Source: Fusobacterium mortiferum ATCC 9817
GTDB lineage: Bacteria > Fusobacteriota > Fusobacteriia > Fusobacteriales > Fusobacteriaceae
DNA: 64,000 bases
Direction of reading: 5' to 3'
Assembly: GCF_000158195.2 (NCBI RefSeq)
Contig: NZ_GL987988.1
Coordinates: 780,215-844,214, forward strand
This document shows, piece by piece, positions 41,452 through 49,810 of this stretch (the stretch's first letter is position 1; each line of letters starts with the position of its first letter). The position numbers and the translations under genes were made by a program. The notes below the pieces were generated by a model. The model was not told the DNA's origin. It did not search any database and saw only the letters and a program-made list of their open reading frames with translations.

Positions 41452-41505
41452 AAAAAGAGAAAATTACTTTAATCTTATTAAGAGAAAAGAGATTTTCTCT
41501 TTTTT
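41452..41505. terminator. Terminator between hydrogenase and DUF218 genes
   Basis: Stem AAAAAGAGAAAAT / ATTTTCTCTTTTT, with an alternative shorter hairpin AGAGAAAA / TTTTCTCT, then T-rich DNA. It lies between converging genes. Confidence 0.75.
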
Positions 41506-41521
41506 CTATTATTAAACAATT

Positions 41522-42280
41522 TTAATATCTAATTTTATAATAAATATTTCCAATAGTTTCCCAAAACCAAAGTTGAAATTTTAAAAGATTATAATATTTA
41601 GGTATGTAATAGAAAAAATTCTCTTTTTCTTTAGAAGCTAAAAAATTACAAGGAGCAGGAACAATTTCTACCCCATCTAAATTTTTTTCAAAGATAAACA
41701 TACTTCTTTTCATATGAAAAGCTGAAGTAATTAGAATAATATTTTTTATCCCATTCTTTTCCAATTCTTGTTTTATAAAAAGAGCATTTTCATTTGTATT
41801 TTTGCTATTTTCTTCAACAATAATATCTTCAGAATTGACTCCTAATGAGATTAACTCTCTAGCATAGACAGAGCTTTCACTCTCTTGATTTTGTAGTGGA
41901 CTTCCACCAGAGATATAGATTTTTTTAGGGTATTTTTTATAATATTCAGCAGTCTTCATAATTCTTACAGCTGGCATAATGCCAGGAATATTTCCCTCTC
42001 CAGTAGTAGTGATTATTCCACCACCAAGTAAAACATAGACTTCTCCTTTTTCAAGATTCTTTTCTGAAATAATAGAATAACTATTTTCAAGGTCATAAAG
42101 TTTTTTATCAATAAACACTTCACTAGATGCAAGATATAAAAATATACTAATAAGAATTAAAACTAATCCCGATTTTTTTCTTTTTTTAAAGAGATTTCCT
42201 ACTCCTACAAACAGTAAGATAATAATTATAGGGAGAGGCGAAAGTAGAGAAAGCGATATAAATTTTTCAATTAAAAACAT
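41522..42280 (-). CDS. DUF218/YdcF-ElyC family membrane protein
   Basis: A 252-residue protein with two N-terminal membrane helices (about residues 10-30 and 38-54), then a DUF218 domain: VYVLLGGGIITTTGEGNIPG, KIYISGGSP, EENSKNTNENALF and ILITSAFHMKRSMFIFEK. ElyC- and SanA-type members influence envelope integrity and lipid-carrier metabolism; the catalytic activity is not settled. It stands alone downstream of the nrd operon terminator. Confidence 0.85.
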   Translation of the reverse strand: MFLIEKFISLSLLSPLPIIIILLFVGVGNLFKKRKKSGLVLILISIFLYLASSEVFIDKKLYDLENSYSIISEKNLEKGEVYVLLGGGIITTTGEGNIPGIMPAVRIMKTAEYYKKYPKKIYISGGSPLQNQESESSVYARELISLGVNSEDIIVEENSKNTNENALFIKQELEKNGIKNIILITSAFHMKRSMFIFEKNLDGVEIVPAPCNFLASKEKENFFYYIPKYYNLLKFQLWFWETIGNIYYKIRY

Positions 42281-42302
42281 AGAGTCAACTCCTTCTATTT
42301 AG

Positions 42303-42328
42303 AAAAAAAGCTACCATAAAAGGTAGCT
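42303..42328 (-). terminator. nrd operon terminator
   Basis: Stem AGCTACC / GGTAGCT with a 6-nt loop; the minus strand continues into seven T. Confidence 0.85.
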
Positions 42329-42414
42329 ATTAATTTTTAGGTATTATTGGAAAAATTCCAAAGTAATGCCCTAATTATATATTAAATTTTTTAAAAAGTC
42401 AAGGAAGGTAATAA

Positions 42415-43461
42415 CTAGAATTCGTCCCAACCTTCAACTGAAGAACTCATATTATAACTTGTAACAGTTCCTTCAAAGAAGTTAGCTTTTACATTCCCCT
42501 CTCCTTCTGTATCAGCAAATCTCTCTAAATGTTTATAAGGATTTTTTTCATATCCTTCATATAGAGGTTGTAATCCTATACTTTTTAATCTCTCATTAGC
42601 AAGCCACTTAGTGTAACTTTCAGTAGTTTTTTCAGTAATTCCTAAAATATTTCCACCGATTATATGATTAGTCCAAGATATCTCCTGTTCAACAGCTTTT
42701 TCAAACATCTCATAAATAATATTTTCATCAAAGAAATTAGGATTTTCATTTTGTACCTCTTTTATCATCTGTTGAAAGATAACAACGTGAGATAACTCAT
42801 CTCTATTGATAAGTCTGATTATATCAGAAGTTCCCATCATTCTATTTCTACTAGCTAAAAGGTAGAAAAAATTAAATCCATTGTAAAAGTAGATAGATTC
42901 TAATAGATAGTCAGCTACTATTACTCTAGCAAAATTTTTGTCATCTGGATTATCTAAAAAGTTTTGATAAATTTCAGCTATATATCTGTTTCTTTCAAAT
43001 AAAATCTTATCCTCTCTCCACTTATCATAAATATAGTTTCTAGTTTCCTTAGGGAGAATAGACTCTATAATATATTGATAAGATTGTGAGTGTATAGCCT
43101 CTTGGAAAGTTTGTATAGATAGTATAAGATTTATCTCTGGAGCTGTAATGTAGTCAGAGATATTAGGAATATTATTTGTTTGGATACTATCTAAGAAGAT
43201 TAGAAAAGATAGTATTCCATCATAAGCTTCCTTTTCATAATTAGTAAGATTGTTGTAATCAACTCTATCTTGAGTTAAATCAATTTTTTCTGGTATCCAG
43301 AAATTTCCCATCATAGTTCTATAAAGGTGGTTAGCCCAACCATATTTTACATTGTTAAGATTAAAAATATTTGTACTATTTCCTTTGATAATCTTTCTCT
43401 CATTAAGTGAGTCAATACCTGATGGATTAAAAAGTTTTTTTCTATCCACTACAACTTTCAC
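42415..43461 (-). CDS. nrdB: Class I ribonucleotide reductase beta subunit
   Basis: A 348-residue ferritin-like R2. Metal ligands are visible as the Asp in FLIFLDSIQTNN, E and H in FQEAIHSQSY, E in ADYLLESIYFY and the E/H pair in INRDELSHVVIF. The Tyr of EAIHSQSY is in the position of the radical tyrosine. The C-terminal segment (SSSVEGWDEF) would bind the alpha subunit. It makes the radical for NrdA. It overlaps nrdA by 20 nt and ends the operon. Oxygen-requiring class Ia enzymes in an anaerobe suggest use under oxygen exposure. Confidence 0.93.
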   Translation of the reverse strand: MKVVVDRKKLFNPSGIDSLNERKIIKGNSTNIFNLNNVKYGWANHLYRTMMGNFWIPEKIDLTQDRVDYNNLTNYEKEAYDGILSFLIFLDSIQTNNIPNISDYITAPEINLILSIQTFQEAIHSQSYQYIIESILPKETRNYIYDKWREDKILFERNRYIAEIYQNFLDNPDDKNFARVIVADYLLESIYFYNGFNFFYLLASRNRMMGTSDIIRLINRDELSHVVIFQQMIKEVQNENPNFFDENIIYEMFEKAVEQEISWTNHIIGGNILGITEKTTESYTKWLANERLKSIGLQPLYEGYEKNPYKHLERFADTEGEGNVKANFFEGTVTSYNMSSSVEGWDEF

Positions 43462-45688
43462 ACTCCTCTTTATCCTTAGCTATATTTGTATTTTTCTGAA
43501 TAGTTCTAATATAGTAAACAGATTTACATCCCTCTTTCCAAGCTGTAAGGAATGTATCATATATATCCTTTGCACGAATATTTTTATTCAAATCAAATAG
43601 AAGCTCCATAGAGACTCCTTGAGTAATCCACTTACCAATTCTACTCATCATCTTTACATAGGTTTGAGCATCTACATTTTTAAACTCTGGATAGAACCAA
43701 GCTCTATCTTTTAAATATTTTACAACTCTAGGGACAGCTCCCTTTTGATTTTTTTCTATAAAAAATCTAGAGAAGGTTGGATTTACAGAGGCAGTAGCTC
43801 CCATAAGTAATGATGTAGAAGTATTAGGAGCAACAGCAGAAAGCTCTCCATTACGAAGCCCATACTCTTTAACTAAATTAAATACCTCATTCCACTTATC
43901 AGCAAATTGAGAGTTTTCTTCATACCAAACTCTATCTTTTTGGAAAAATACTCCTCTATCCCACATAGAGTTTTTAAAGTATGGGTAAGCTCCTCTTTCT
44001 TTAGCAAGTAAGGCAGAAGCTTTAACTGTATAAAGAGCAATCTCTTCATATAGTCTATCTATCTCATCTAAAGACTCTTCATATATCATAAACTCTTTAG
44101 CCATAAAATCAGCAAGTCCCATAGTTCCTACTCCTATAGTTCTATAATTAGAATTATGTCTATCAGATTCAAGAATAGGAGTTTCAGTTAAATCTATGGT
44201 ATTATCTAGTATTCTTACAGCTATGCCAGTGATATCCTCTAGCTCATCTCTTTCTATTTCAGCTAGATTCATAGATACAAGGTTACAAGTATGTACCATA
44301 CCTAAATCTACTTTTCTAACTCCACTACCATTATTTTCCTCTTCAGTATAGTTTTTACTAGGAGCAAAGTTAGAAAAACTCTCCATACAAAGATTTCCAT
44401 TTCCTATCATCCCAATATGATTATTATGATTCATTCTATTAGCCCTATCTTTAAAGAAAATATATGGCATACCTGTTTCAATCTGTACTTTCATTATCTC
44501 TTTAAATAGCTCTCTAGCTCTGATTCTTTTCTTTAGAGTAAGAGTTTCATCATTTTCTATCTGTAGATATATCTTTTCAAACTCTACACCATAGAGTTCA
44601 CAAAGCTCGAGATTATACTTCATTCTAATCTCATATGGGTCAACTAAAGTCCACATCTCATCTTTTTCTACTCTTTTCATAAAGATATCAGATACCACTA
44701 CTTGAGGATAGATATCATAAGCTTTTGTTCTTTGGTCTCCATTTTCTGTCTGTAACTCTAAAAACTTTTCAATGTCTAAGTGCCAAGTATCAAGTGCTAC
44801 TGTAACAGCTCCAGCACGCCTTCCCTGTTGGTTTACAGCTACAGCTGTATCATTTATTATTCTTATCCAAGGAACAACTCCTCCACTGGCATTATAATAT
44901 CCATTTACCATAGAGTTTTTAGCTCTGATACGAGAGATATTTACTCCGACTCCTCCACCATTTTTGCTAATCTTTGCTATTGTATCTATGTTATAGAAGA
45001 TAGACTCTATATTATCATCAATAGCTGTAATAAAACAAGATGAAAGATTTCCTTTAGGAATTCTTAAATTTGCAAGGATAGGTGTAGCTAAAGAGATTTT
45101 TTTAAGAGATAGGGCATCGTAGAATTTTTTTGCTATCTCTACTCTATTTTTCTCATTTATAGCTAAAAGCATAGCTATACACATAAAAACCTCTTGAGGT
45201 AATTCATAGGTATTTCCAAGATATTTTATAAGATATCTATTAACCAACATATTAGCCCCAGCATAATCATACATCATATCTCTATCAGGAGCAATATATT
45301 TTCCTAACTCTTCAATCTCTTTATCACTATAATCTCCAAGTCTAGAGTCATATATTTTTTTATCTACTAGTTCTCTCACTGTTTGTAAAAACTTTCCATA
45401 AGAGAAGCCTCTTTTATGAAAAACTTCTCTCTCTGTTTCCATCATAAGAAGTCTTCCAGCTACATATGTCCAATCTGACTCTTCAAAACTTACCATAGCA
45501 ACAGCCTGTGTTATAAGGGTTTCTTGAATTTTTTTTGTAGTGATTCCCTCTTGATAGATAGCATCTATATGACTTTCTAATTCTATCATATTCACTTCTA
45601 AATTATCACAAGCTTTGATTAATTTCTCTCTTATTTTTTTTATATCTAATTCTTCTTTTATTCCAGCTCTATTTACTACCCACTTCAT
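43442..45688 (-). CDS. nrdA: Class I ribonucleotide reductase alpha subunit
   Basis: A 748-residue R1. An ATP-cone-like N-terminus (about residues 1-90) precedes the barrel with LRIPKGNLSSCFIT, GGGVGVNISRIRA, the active-site GNLCMESFSNF (N-x-C-x-E), and PNTSTSLLMGATASVNPTFSRF. The C-terminal CESC pair re-reduces the active site, probably using the glutaredoxin-like protein encoded just upstream. It converts ribonucleotides to deoxyribonucleotides. It overlaps both neighbours (1 and 20 nt), indicating tight coupling. Confidence 0.95.
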   Translation of the reverse strand: MKWVVNRAGIKEELDIKKIREKLIKACDNLEVNMIELESHIDAIYQEGITTKKIQETLITQAVAMVSFEESDWTYVAGRLLMMETEREVFHKRGFSYGKFLQTVRELVDKKIYDSRLGDYSDKEIEELGKYIAPDRDMMYDYAGANMLVNRYLIKYLGNTYELPQEVFMCIAMLLAINEKNRVEIAKKFYDALSLKKISLATPILANLRIPKGNLSSCFITAIDDNIESIFYNIDTIAKISKNGGGVGVNISRIRAKNSMVNGYYNASGGVVPWIRIINDTAVAVNQQGRRAGAVTVALDTWHLDIEKFLELQTENGDQRTKAYDIYPQVVVSDIFMKRVEKDEMWTLVDPYEIRMKYNLELCELYGVEFEKIYLQIENDETLTLKKRIRARELFKEIMKVQIETGMPYIFFKDRANRMNHNNHIGMIGNGNLCMESFSNFAPSKNYTEEENNGSGVRKVDLGMVHTCNLVSMNLAEIERDELEDITGIAVRILDNTIDLTETPILESDRHNSNYRTIGVGTMGLADFMAKEFMIYEESLDEIDRLYEEIALYTVKASALLAKERGAYPYFKNSMWDRGVFFQKDRVWYEENSQFADKWNEVFNLVKEYGLRNGELSAVAPNTSTSLLMGATASVNPTFSRFFIEKNQKGAVPRVVKYLKDRAWFYPEFKNVDAQTYVKMMSRIGKWITQGVSMELLFDLNKNIRAKDIYDTFLTAWKEGCKSVYYIRTIQKNTNIAKDKEECESCSG

Positions 45689-45891
45689 TATAGAACCTCT
45701 AAAAATTGTTCCATAGTATAAATTTTATCCTCTTTTTCTACTACAGGGGCAGACATTATTCTAGCTTTGCTTGCTACCATCATAAGAGTTTTTAAATCTT
45801 CTATATATTCATAAGCTACTTTTTTTTCATCTAATATATTTTTTAAACTTTGACATCTTCCACAATTAGTTTTTCCATAAATTTTAATCAT
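45688..45891 (-). CDS. NrdH-like glutaredoxin
   Basis: A 67-residue thioredoxin-fold protein with the redox pair CGRC near the N-terminus and the cis-Pro segment SAPVV. The small size and first position in the nrd operon mark it as the electron donor for the reductase. Its stop overlaps the nrdA start codon. AGGAGG precedes the ATG. nrdH is a plausible name, but the active site differs from the usual NrdH CVQC, so I leave the symbol open. Confidence 0.85.
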   Translation of the reverse strand: MIKIYGKTNCGRCQSLKNILDEKKVAYEYIEDLKTLMMVASKARIMSAPVVEKEDKIYTMEQFLEVL

Positions 45892-45907
45892 AAGTTTTCC
45901 TCCTAAT

Positions 45908-45953
45908 ACAATATATATTAATTTACTTTCTTAAAATATACTACATATAGTAT
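45908..45953 (-). promoter_or_regulatory. Paired NrdR-box-like palindromes upstream of nrd operon
   Basis: AATATATATT (45910-45919) and ATACTACATATAGTAT (45938-45953) are palindromes whose centres are 31 bp apart, the spacing usual for tandem NrdR boxes. Both resemble the ACACWATATATW core. A TTGAAA -35-like box lies just upstream on the minus strand. Confidence 0.5.
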
Positions 45954-46110
45954 TATTACATAAAAAATAGATTTTTTCAAGCATTTTTTATTAAAAAAGT
46001 CTAGTATAGAATAGAGGCTCTAAAATATCTCTAAAAATGATTTTAGAATATTCTTTGATATTTTATTATGGCTATTTTAAATAGGTCTATGAGCTTATAA
46101 AATAGTGAAA
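45954..46110. other. Intergenic stretch, no clear feature
   Basis: About 160 nt between the nrd regulatory region and the kdsC terminator. It contains the candidate nrd -35 at its left edge and short inverted repeats (for example around TCTAAAA/TTTTAGA) without a T-run. No ORF or named element is supported. Confidence 0.4.
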
Positions 46111-46138
46111 TAAAAGAGGGCTTCAAACCCTCTAAAAT
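46111..46138 (-). terminator. kdsC terminator
   Basis: Stem AGAGGG / CCCTCT with a 7-nt loop; the minus strand continues TTTTATTTC. It lies about 80 nt past the kdsC stop. Confidence 0.75.
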
Positions 46139-46215
46139 TAATTATTATAACAGTTGTTATTTTACAATAAAAACTAAAAGTAACTAAATTATGTCAACTT
46201 TTTATAAAAATAAAA

Positions 46216-46719
46216 CTATTTCTCATTTAGATATCTCTCTAAAACTTTATTCCACATACCATTCTCTTTCATAAGTTTTTCAAATATCTCTCTAACTGCT
46301 CCTCTTCCTCCATTTTTGCTAGCTATGTAATCAACTCTTTCTAAGACTTCAGAAACTGCATCTTTTGGGCAGGCAGAAAATCCAACTTTACTCATTACTC
46401 CTAAATCGTTGATATCATCTCCAATGTATGCTACTTCATCTAGTGAAAGAGAGTACTTAACTAGAAGTTTATTTAACTCTACAACTTTGTTACTAACTCC
46501 TTGAGCTAACTCTTGGATACCTAATTCCTCTTTTCTTCTTCTTACTATTTCAGAAGTTTTTCCAGTAATAATAGCAACTAATCCTCCTAATTTTATCCAC
46601 TGAGCTATTGCAAATCCATCTTTTACATCAAAAGCTTTAAGACAGTTATCTTTATCATCCATATATAATCTACCATCAGTTAAAGTTCCATCTACATCTA
46701 ATACTATTAATTTTATCAT
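46216..46719 (-). CDS. kdsC: KDO-8-phosphate phosphatase-like HAD protein KdsC
   Basis: About 167 residues without cap domain. Motifs are IVLDVDGTLTDG (nucleophile Asp), IITGKTS (motif II), a Lys in the SNKVVELNKLL region, and YIGDDINDL (motif IV). This is the C0-type KdsC/YrbI pattern that releases KDO from KDO-8-P for lipopolysaccharide core synthesis. The upstream 21 residues of the open frame run through the rpsT terminator; AAGGAGG fits ATG 46719. Other KDO genes are not in the window, so a related sialic- or nonulosonate-phosphate substrate is possible. Confidence 0.87.
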   Translation of the reverse strand: MIKLIVLDVDGTLTDGRLYMDDKDNCLKAFDVKDGFAIAQWIKLGGLVAIITGKTSEIVRRRKEELGIQELAQGVSNKVVELNKLLVKYSLSLDEVAYIGDDINDLGVMSKVGFSACPKDAVSEVLERVDYIASKNGGRGAVREIFEKLMKENGMWNKVLERYLNEK

Positions 46720-46745
46720 AATTTTCCTCCTTAAGTCTTTGTAAG

Positions 46746-46773
46746 AAAAAAGGGTATCCTTTCGGATACCCTT
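46746..46773 (-). terminator. rpsT terminator
   Basis: A 10-bp stem AAGGGTATCC / GGATACCCTT closed by a GAAA tetraloop on the minus strand, followed by six T. Confidence 0.92.
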
Positions 46774-46783
46774 GAAGTACAAA

Positions 46784-47044
46784 TTAAAGTGCGTTTACTT
46801 TAGCTGCTAATCTAGCTTTCTTTCTAGATGCTGTATTTTTCTTGATGATTCCTTTAGTAACTGCTTTGTCTAACTCTTTGTAAGCTACTGATAAAGCTGC
46901 GTTAGCTGCCTCTACTTCTTTAACCTCTACAGCTGCTAAAACTTTTTTAACCATAGTTTTAACTCTAGATTTTACTGCTTGATTTCTCTCTCTGTTTCTT
47001 TCTGCTATTAATACTCTCTTTTTAGCTGATCTTGAATGTGCCAA
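46784..47044 (-). CDS. rpsT: 30S ribosomal protein S20
   Basis: An 86-residue, highly basic helical protein starting MAHSRSAKKRVLIAERNRERNQAVKSRVKT and ending GIIKKNTASRKKARLAAKVNAL, matching S20, a primary binder of 16S rRNA. AGGAGG precedes the ATG, a near-consensus promoter lies at 47096-47124 and a tetraloop terminator follows, so it is a monocistronic unit with partial read-through into kdsC. Confidence 0.97.
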   Translation of the reverse strand: MAHSRSAKKRVLIAERNRERNQAVKSRVKTMVKKVLAAVEVKEVEAANAALSVAYKELDKAVTKGIIKKNTASRKKARLAAKVNAL

Positions 47045-47095
47045 ATTAAAAACCTCCTAAGTTTTAAAAAACAAATTTTTTATTTTTTCCATAAG

Positions 47096-47124
47096 ATGAT
47101 AACATAATTTAAACAAAATGTCAA
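47096..47124 (-). promoter_or_regulatory. rpsT promoter
   Basis: Minus strand TTGACA-N17-TATCAT. Confidence 0.85.
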
Positions 47125-47338
47125 TTAGAAAATTGACAGAAGTTCTTTTTAATTTGTTTAAGTTAAGCTACAAAAGAGACACCTTTTCTTGTACAATGGA
47201 CCAACATTATTATAGCATATTTGTTAGAAAAAATAAAGAAATTTTTTTAAAATATCTCTTTAGTTCAAGCTTGCTATTTTTTAAAAAAAGAGGTATTATA
47301 TAATATCGAAAATTGTAATTTTTTATGAAAGGATAATT
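47125..47338. other. Leader region upstream of the helicase operon
   Basis: About 210 nt with no supported gene; the short open frame here has no ribosome site. A possible plus-strand promoter is TTGTAC-N16-TATAGC (47189-47216), about 120 nt upstream of the helicase start. Confidence 0.4.
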
Positions 47339-49810
47339 ATGGATATAAAGGAGAAAATCTCTTTAGAAGCTAGAGAAATTATGTGTGAAGAGATAAAAAA
47401 AGCTCAAGGAAATGAAGTTTTTTTTAGAGGTATTCCAGATGAAAACGGAGTAGTTACACAGGTACAGGTTCTAGCTAGAGGAAATGAGTATTCAGTTCCA
47501 GCTATTTTAAAAGCTATGAGAAAGGGAGAGGTAATAATTCACAACCACCCTTCAGGGATATTATACCCTTCTGATGCTGATGTAGAAGTCGCTTCTATCT
47601 ATTCCAATAGAATGGATGGAGCTTCATATATAGTCAATAATGATTTGACTGATATATGGATAATAGTGGAACTTTTTAAAGATGAGAATATAAAAATAGA
47701 TATAGCCCCATATTTTGAAAAGACAGGATTATTATCACAAGCTTTTAAAGGTTTTGAATATAGAGATGAACAACTTCATATGGCAACTCATATAGAAAAA
47801 GGATTGAATAGTGAAACTCCTGTAATAGTAGAAGCAGGGACAGGAACAGGAAAAACATTAGCTTATCTTATTCCAAGTATTGAGTGGGCAATAAAAAATA
47901 AGAAAAGAGTTGTAATCTCTACTAATACTATAAATTTACAGGAGCAACTTTTAAATAAAGATATTCCAATAGCAAAAAGAGTTATACAGGGAGATTTTAA
48001 ATATATTCTTGTAAAAGGAAGAGGGAACTATCTCTGTAATAGAAAATATCATAATGTAGTTATGGGAGATAAATCTCTTTTAGAAGATCTTACTACTTCT
48101 CAAAAAAATCAGTTTGCTGAGATTATAAAATGGGGTAATCAAACAGAAACTGGAGATAAGGCTGAACTTACATTTGAAGCTGATAATACTATATGGGAGT
48201 TATTTCAAAGTGAGACAGATATGTGTTCTGGAAATAAGTGTCCATATAAAAATGAGTGTTTCTTTTTAAAATCAAGAGATGAGAAAAAGAAAGCTGATAT
48301 TCTAATAACAAATCATCATATGTATTTCTCAGATTTGGCTATTAGAAAAGAGATAGGATTTAATACAGAATACTCTATTCTACCAGAATATGGATTAGTA
48401 GTTTTTGATGAGGCTCACAATATAGAAAAGGTAGCTAGGGATTATTTTTCTTATGAAGCTTCTAAATATAGCTTTACAAAAACTATGAACCAGATTTTTA
48501 TAACAGAGGGGAAGAAAAAAAATACAGGAGCCTTAGATTCTGTTTTAAAACATATAAAGAGTGAAGAATTAGATAATCACGGAATTTTAGAAAGAGAGAT
48601 AGAGGAGATAAAACTTAAACATAAATCTCTTTATATAGCAGGAAGAGAGTATTTCAACCATATTATTGAAGTGTTTTCTAAGGGAGAGATGGGAACATTT
48701 ACTTTCCGTGCTAGAAAAGAGGAGATAGAAAACTCTCCATTTTTAAATACTCTAAATGATTTTAAGGATAAATTTTTAAGCGAGTATAATTCCTATAATA
48801 GAAAAGTAAGAGAGCTAATAAAAGAGTTAAAAGATGAAGAGGATAGGGCTGGGTATATCAATGATTTTTCAAAATATATTGATAGGATAGATGGATTTAT
48901 AAATAATTTTAGATTTATACACGATTTTTCAGATGAGGAGTTTATCTATTGGATAGAGGTAAATAGCAGAAAAAGTAATTCAAAACTAGTAGCAACACCT
49001 TTAAAAATAGATGGAGAGTTGCAAAAGAATCTTTATCTAAATTTAAATCAGATAATTTTTACTTCAGCTACAATAGCAATAGGAAATGATTTTACATATT
49101 TTAAAGAGTCAATTGGTTTAGATAAAAATACTTTAGACAAGGTAATACACTCTCCATTTGATTATGATAATCAGATGAAAGTATATATACCAAATGATAT
49201 TCCAAATCCATCAGATAAAAATTTTATAGATGAGATTTCAGAATATTTAAAAACTCAGCTGATAGTATCAAGAGGAAAAGCCTTTGTACTTTTTACATCT
49301 TATCAAACATTAAATTATGTATACTATATGATAAGAGATGAGTTAGAAGCTAATGGGATAGAGTTATTTATTCACGGAATGGCTCCTCGTAGTCAACTTG
49401 TAAATATGTATATCAATGGAAAAAATCCTGTATTATTTGGAACAGACTCTTTCTGGGAAGGAGTAGATATTAAGGGGCATCAATTAAGTAATGTAATCTT
49501 AATAAAGCTACCTTTCAAAGTTCCTAGTGACCCAGTTACAGAGGCAATAATTGAGCATATAACTGCTCAAGGAAAAAACTCTTTTACTGAATATCAAATT
49601 CCAGAGGCAGTTATTAAATTTAAGCAGGGAATAGGAAGACTTATTAGAAGTAAGACAGATTCAGGAACAATAACTATATTAGATAATAGAGTTATTACAA
49701 AAAAATATGGAAAATATTTTATGGACTCCATACCTACTAAGAATATAAATATTTTAAGTAAAAGTGAGATATTAAAAGATATCTCTAAGAGTGTGAAAGG
49801 AGGAAAATAA
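47339..49810 (+). CDS. DinG-family helicase with N-terminal RadC/JAB-like domain
   Basis: An 823-residue fusion. Residues 1-130 contain HNHPSGILYPSDAD (68-81), the RadC/JAMM metal motif. From about 150 an XPD/DinG superfamily 2 helicase follows: Walker A EAGTGTGKT, motif Ia STNTINLQEQLL, an Fe-S-type Cys set (LCNRKYH and MCSGNKCPYKNECFF), DEAH in VFDEAHNIEK, and C-terminal motifs GTDSFWEGVDIKG and QGIGRLIRS. DinG unwinds D-loops, R-loops and G4. Many Firmicutes forms carry an exonuclease domain instead. First gene of a long operon; its stop overlaps the next start. Confidence 0.92.
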   Translation: MDIKEKISLEAREIMCEEIKKAQGNEVFFRGIPDENGVVTQVQVLARGNEYSVPAILKAMRKGEVIIHNHPSGILYPSDADVEVASIYSNRMDGASYIVNNDLTDIWIIVELFKDENIKIDIAPYFEKTGLLSQAFKGFEYRDEQLHMATHIEKGLNSETPVIVEAGTGTGKTLAYLIPSIEWAIKNKKRVVISTNTINLQEQLLNKDIPIAKRVIQGDFKYILVKGRGNYLCNRKYHNVVMGDKSLLEDLTTSQKNQFAEIIKWGNQTETGDKAELTFEADNTIWELFQSETDMCSGNKCPYKNECFFLKSRDEKKKADILITNHHMYFSDLAIRKEIGFNTEYSILPEYGLVVFDEAHNIEKVARDYFSYEASKYSFTKTMNQIFITEGKKKNTGALDSVLKHIKSEELDNHGILEREIEEIKLKHKSLYIAGREYFNHIIEVFSKGEMGTFTFRARKEEIENSPFLNTLNDFKDKFLSEYNSYNRKVRELIKELKDEEDRAGYINDFSKYIDRIDGFINNFRFIHDFSDEEFIYWIEVNSRKSNSKLVATPLKIDGELQKNLYLNLNQIIFTSATIAIGNDFTYFKESIGLDKNTLDKVIHSPFDYDNQMKVYIPNDIPNPSDKNFIDEISEYLKTQLIVSRGKAFVLFTSYQTLNYVYYMIRDELEANGIELFIHGMAPRSQLVNMYINGKNPVLFGTDSFWEGVDIKGHQLSNVILIKLPFKVPSDPVTEAIIEHITAQGKNSFTEYQIPEAVIKFKQGIGRLIRSKTDSGTITILDNRVITKKYGKYFMDSIPTKNINILSKSEILKDISKSVKGGK

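Noticed and set aside
47118-47303. 61-residue plus-strand ORF upstream of the helicase gene
   Set aside because: No ribosome binding site, composition not protein-like, and it begins inside the rpsT promoter.
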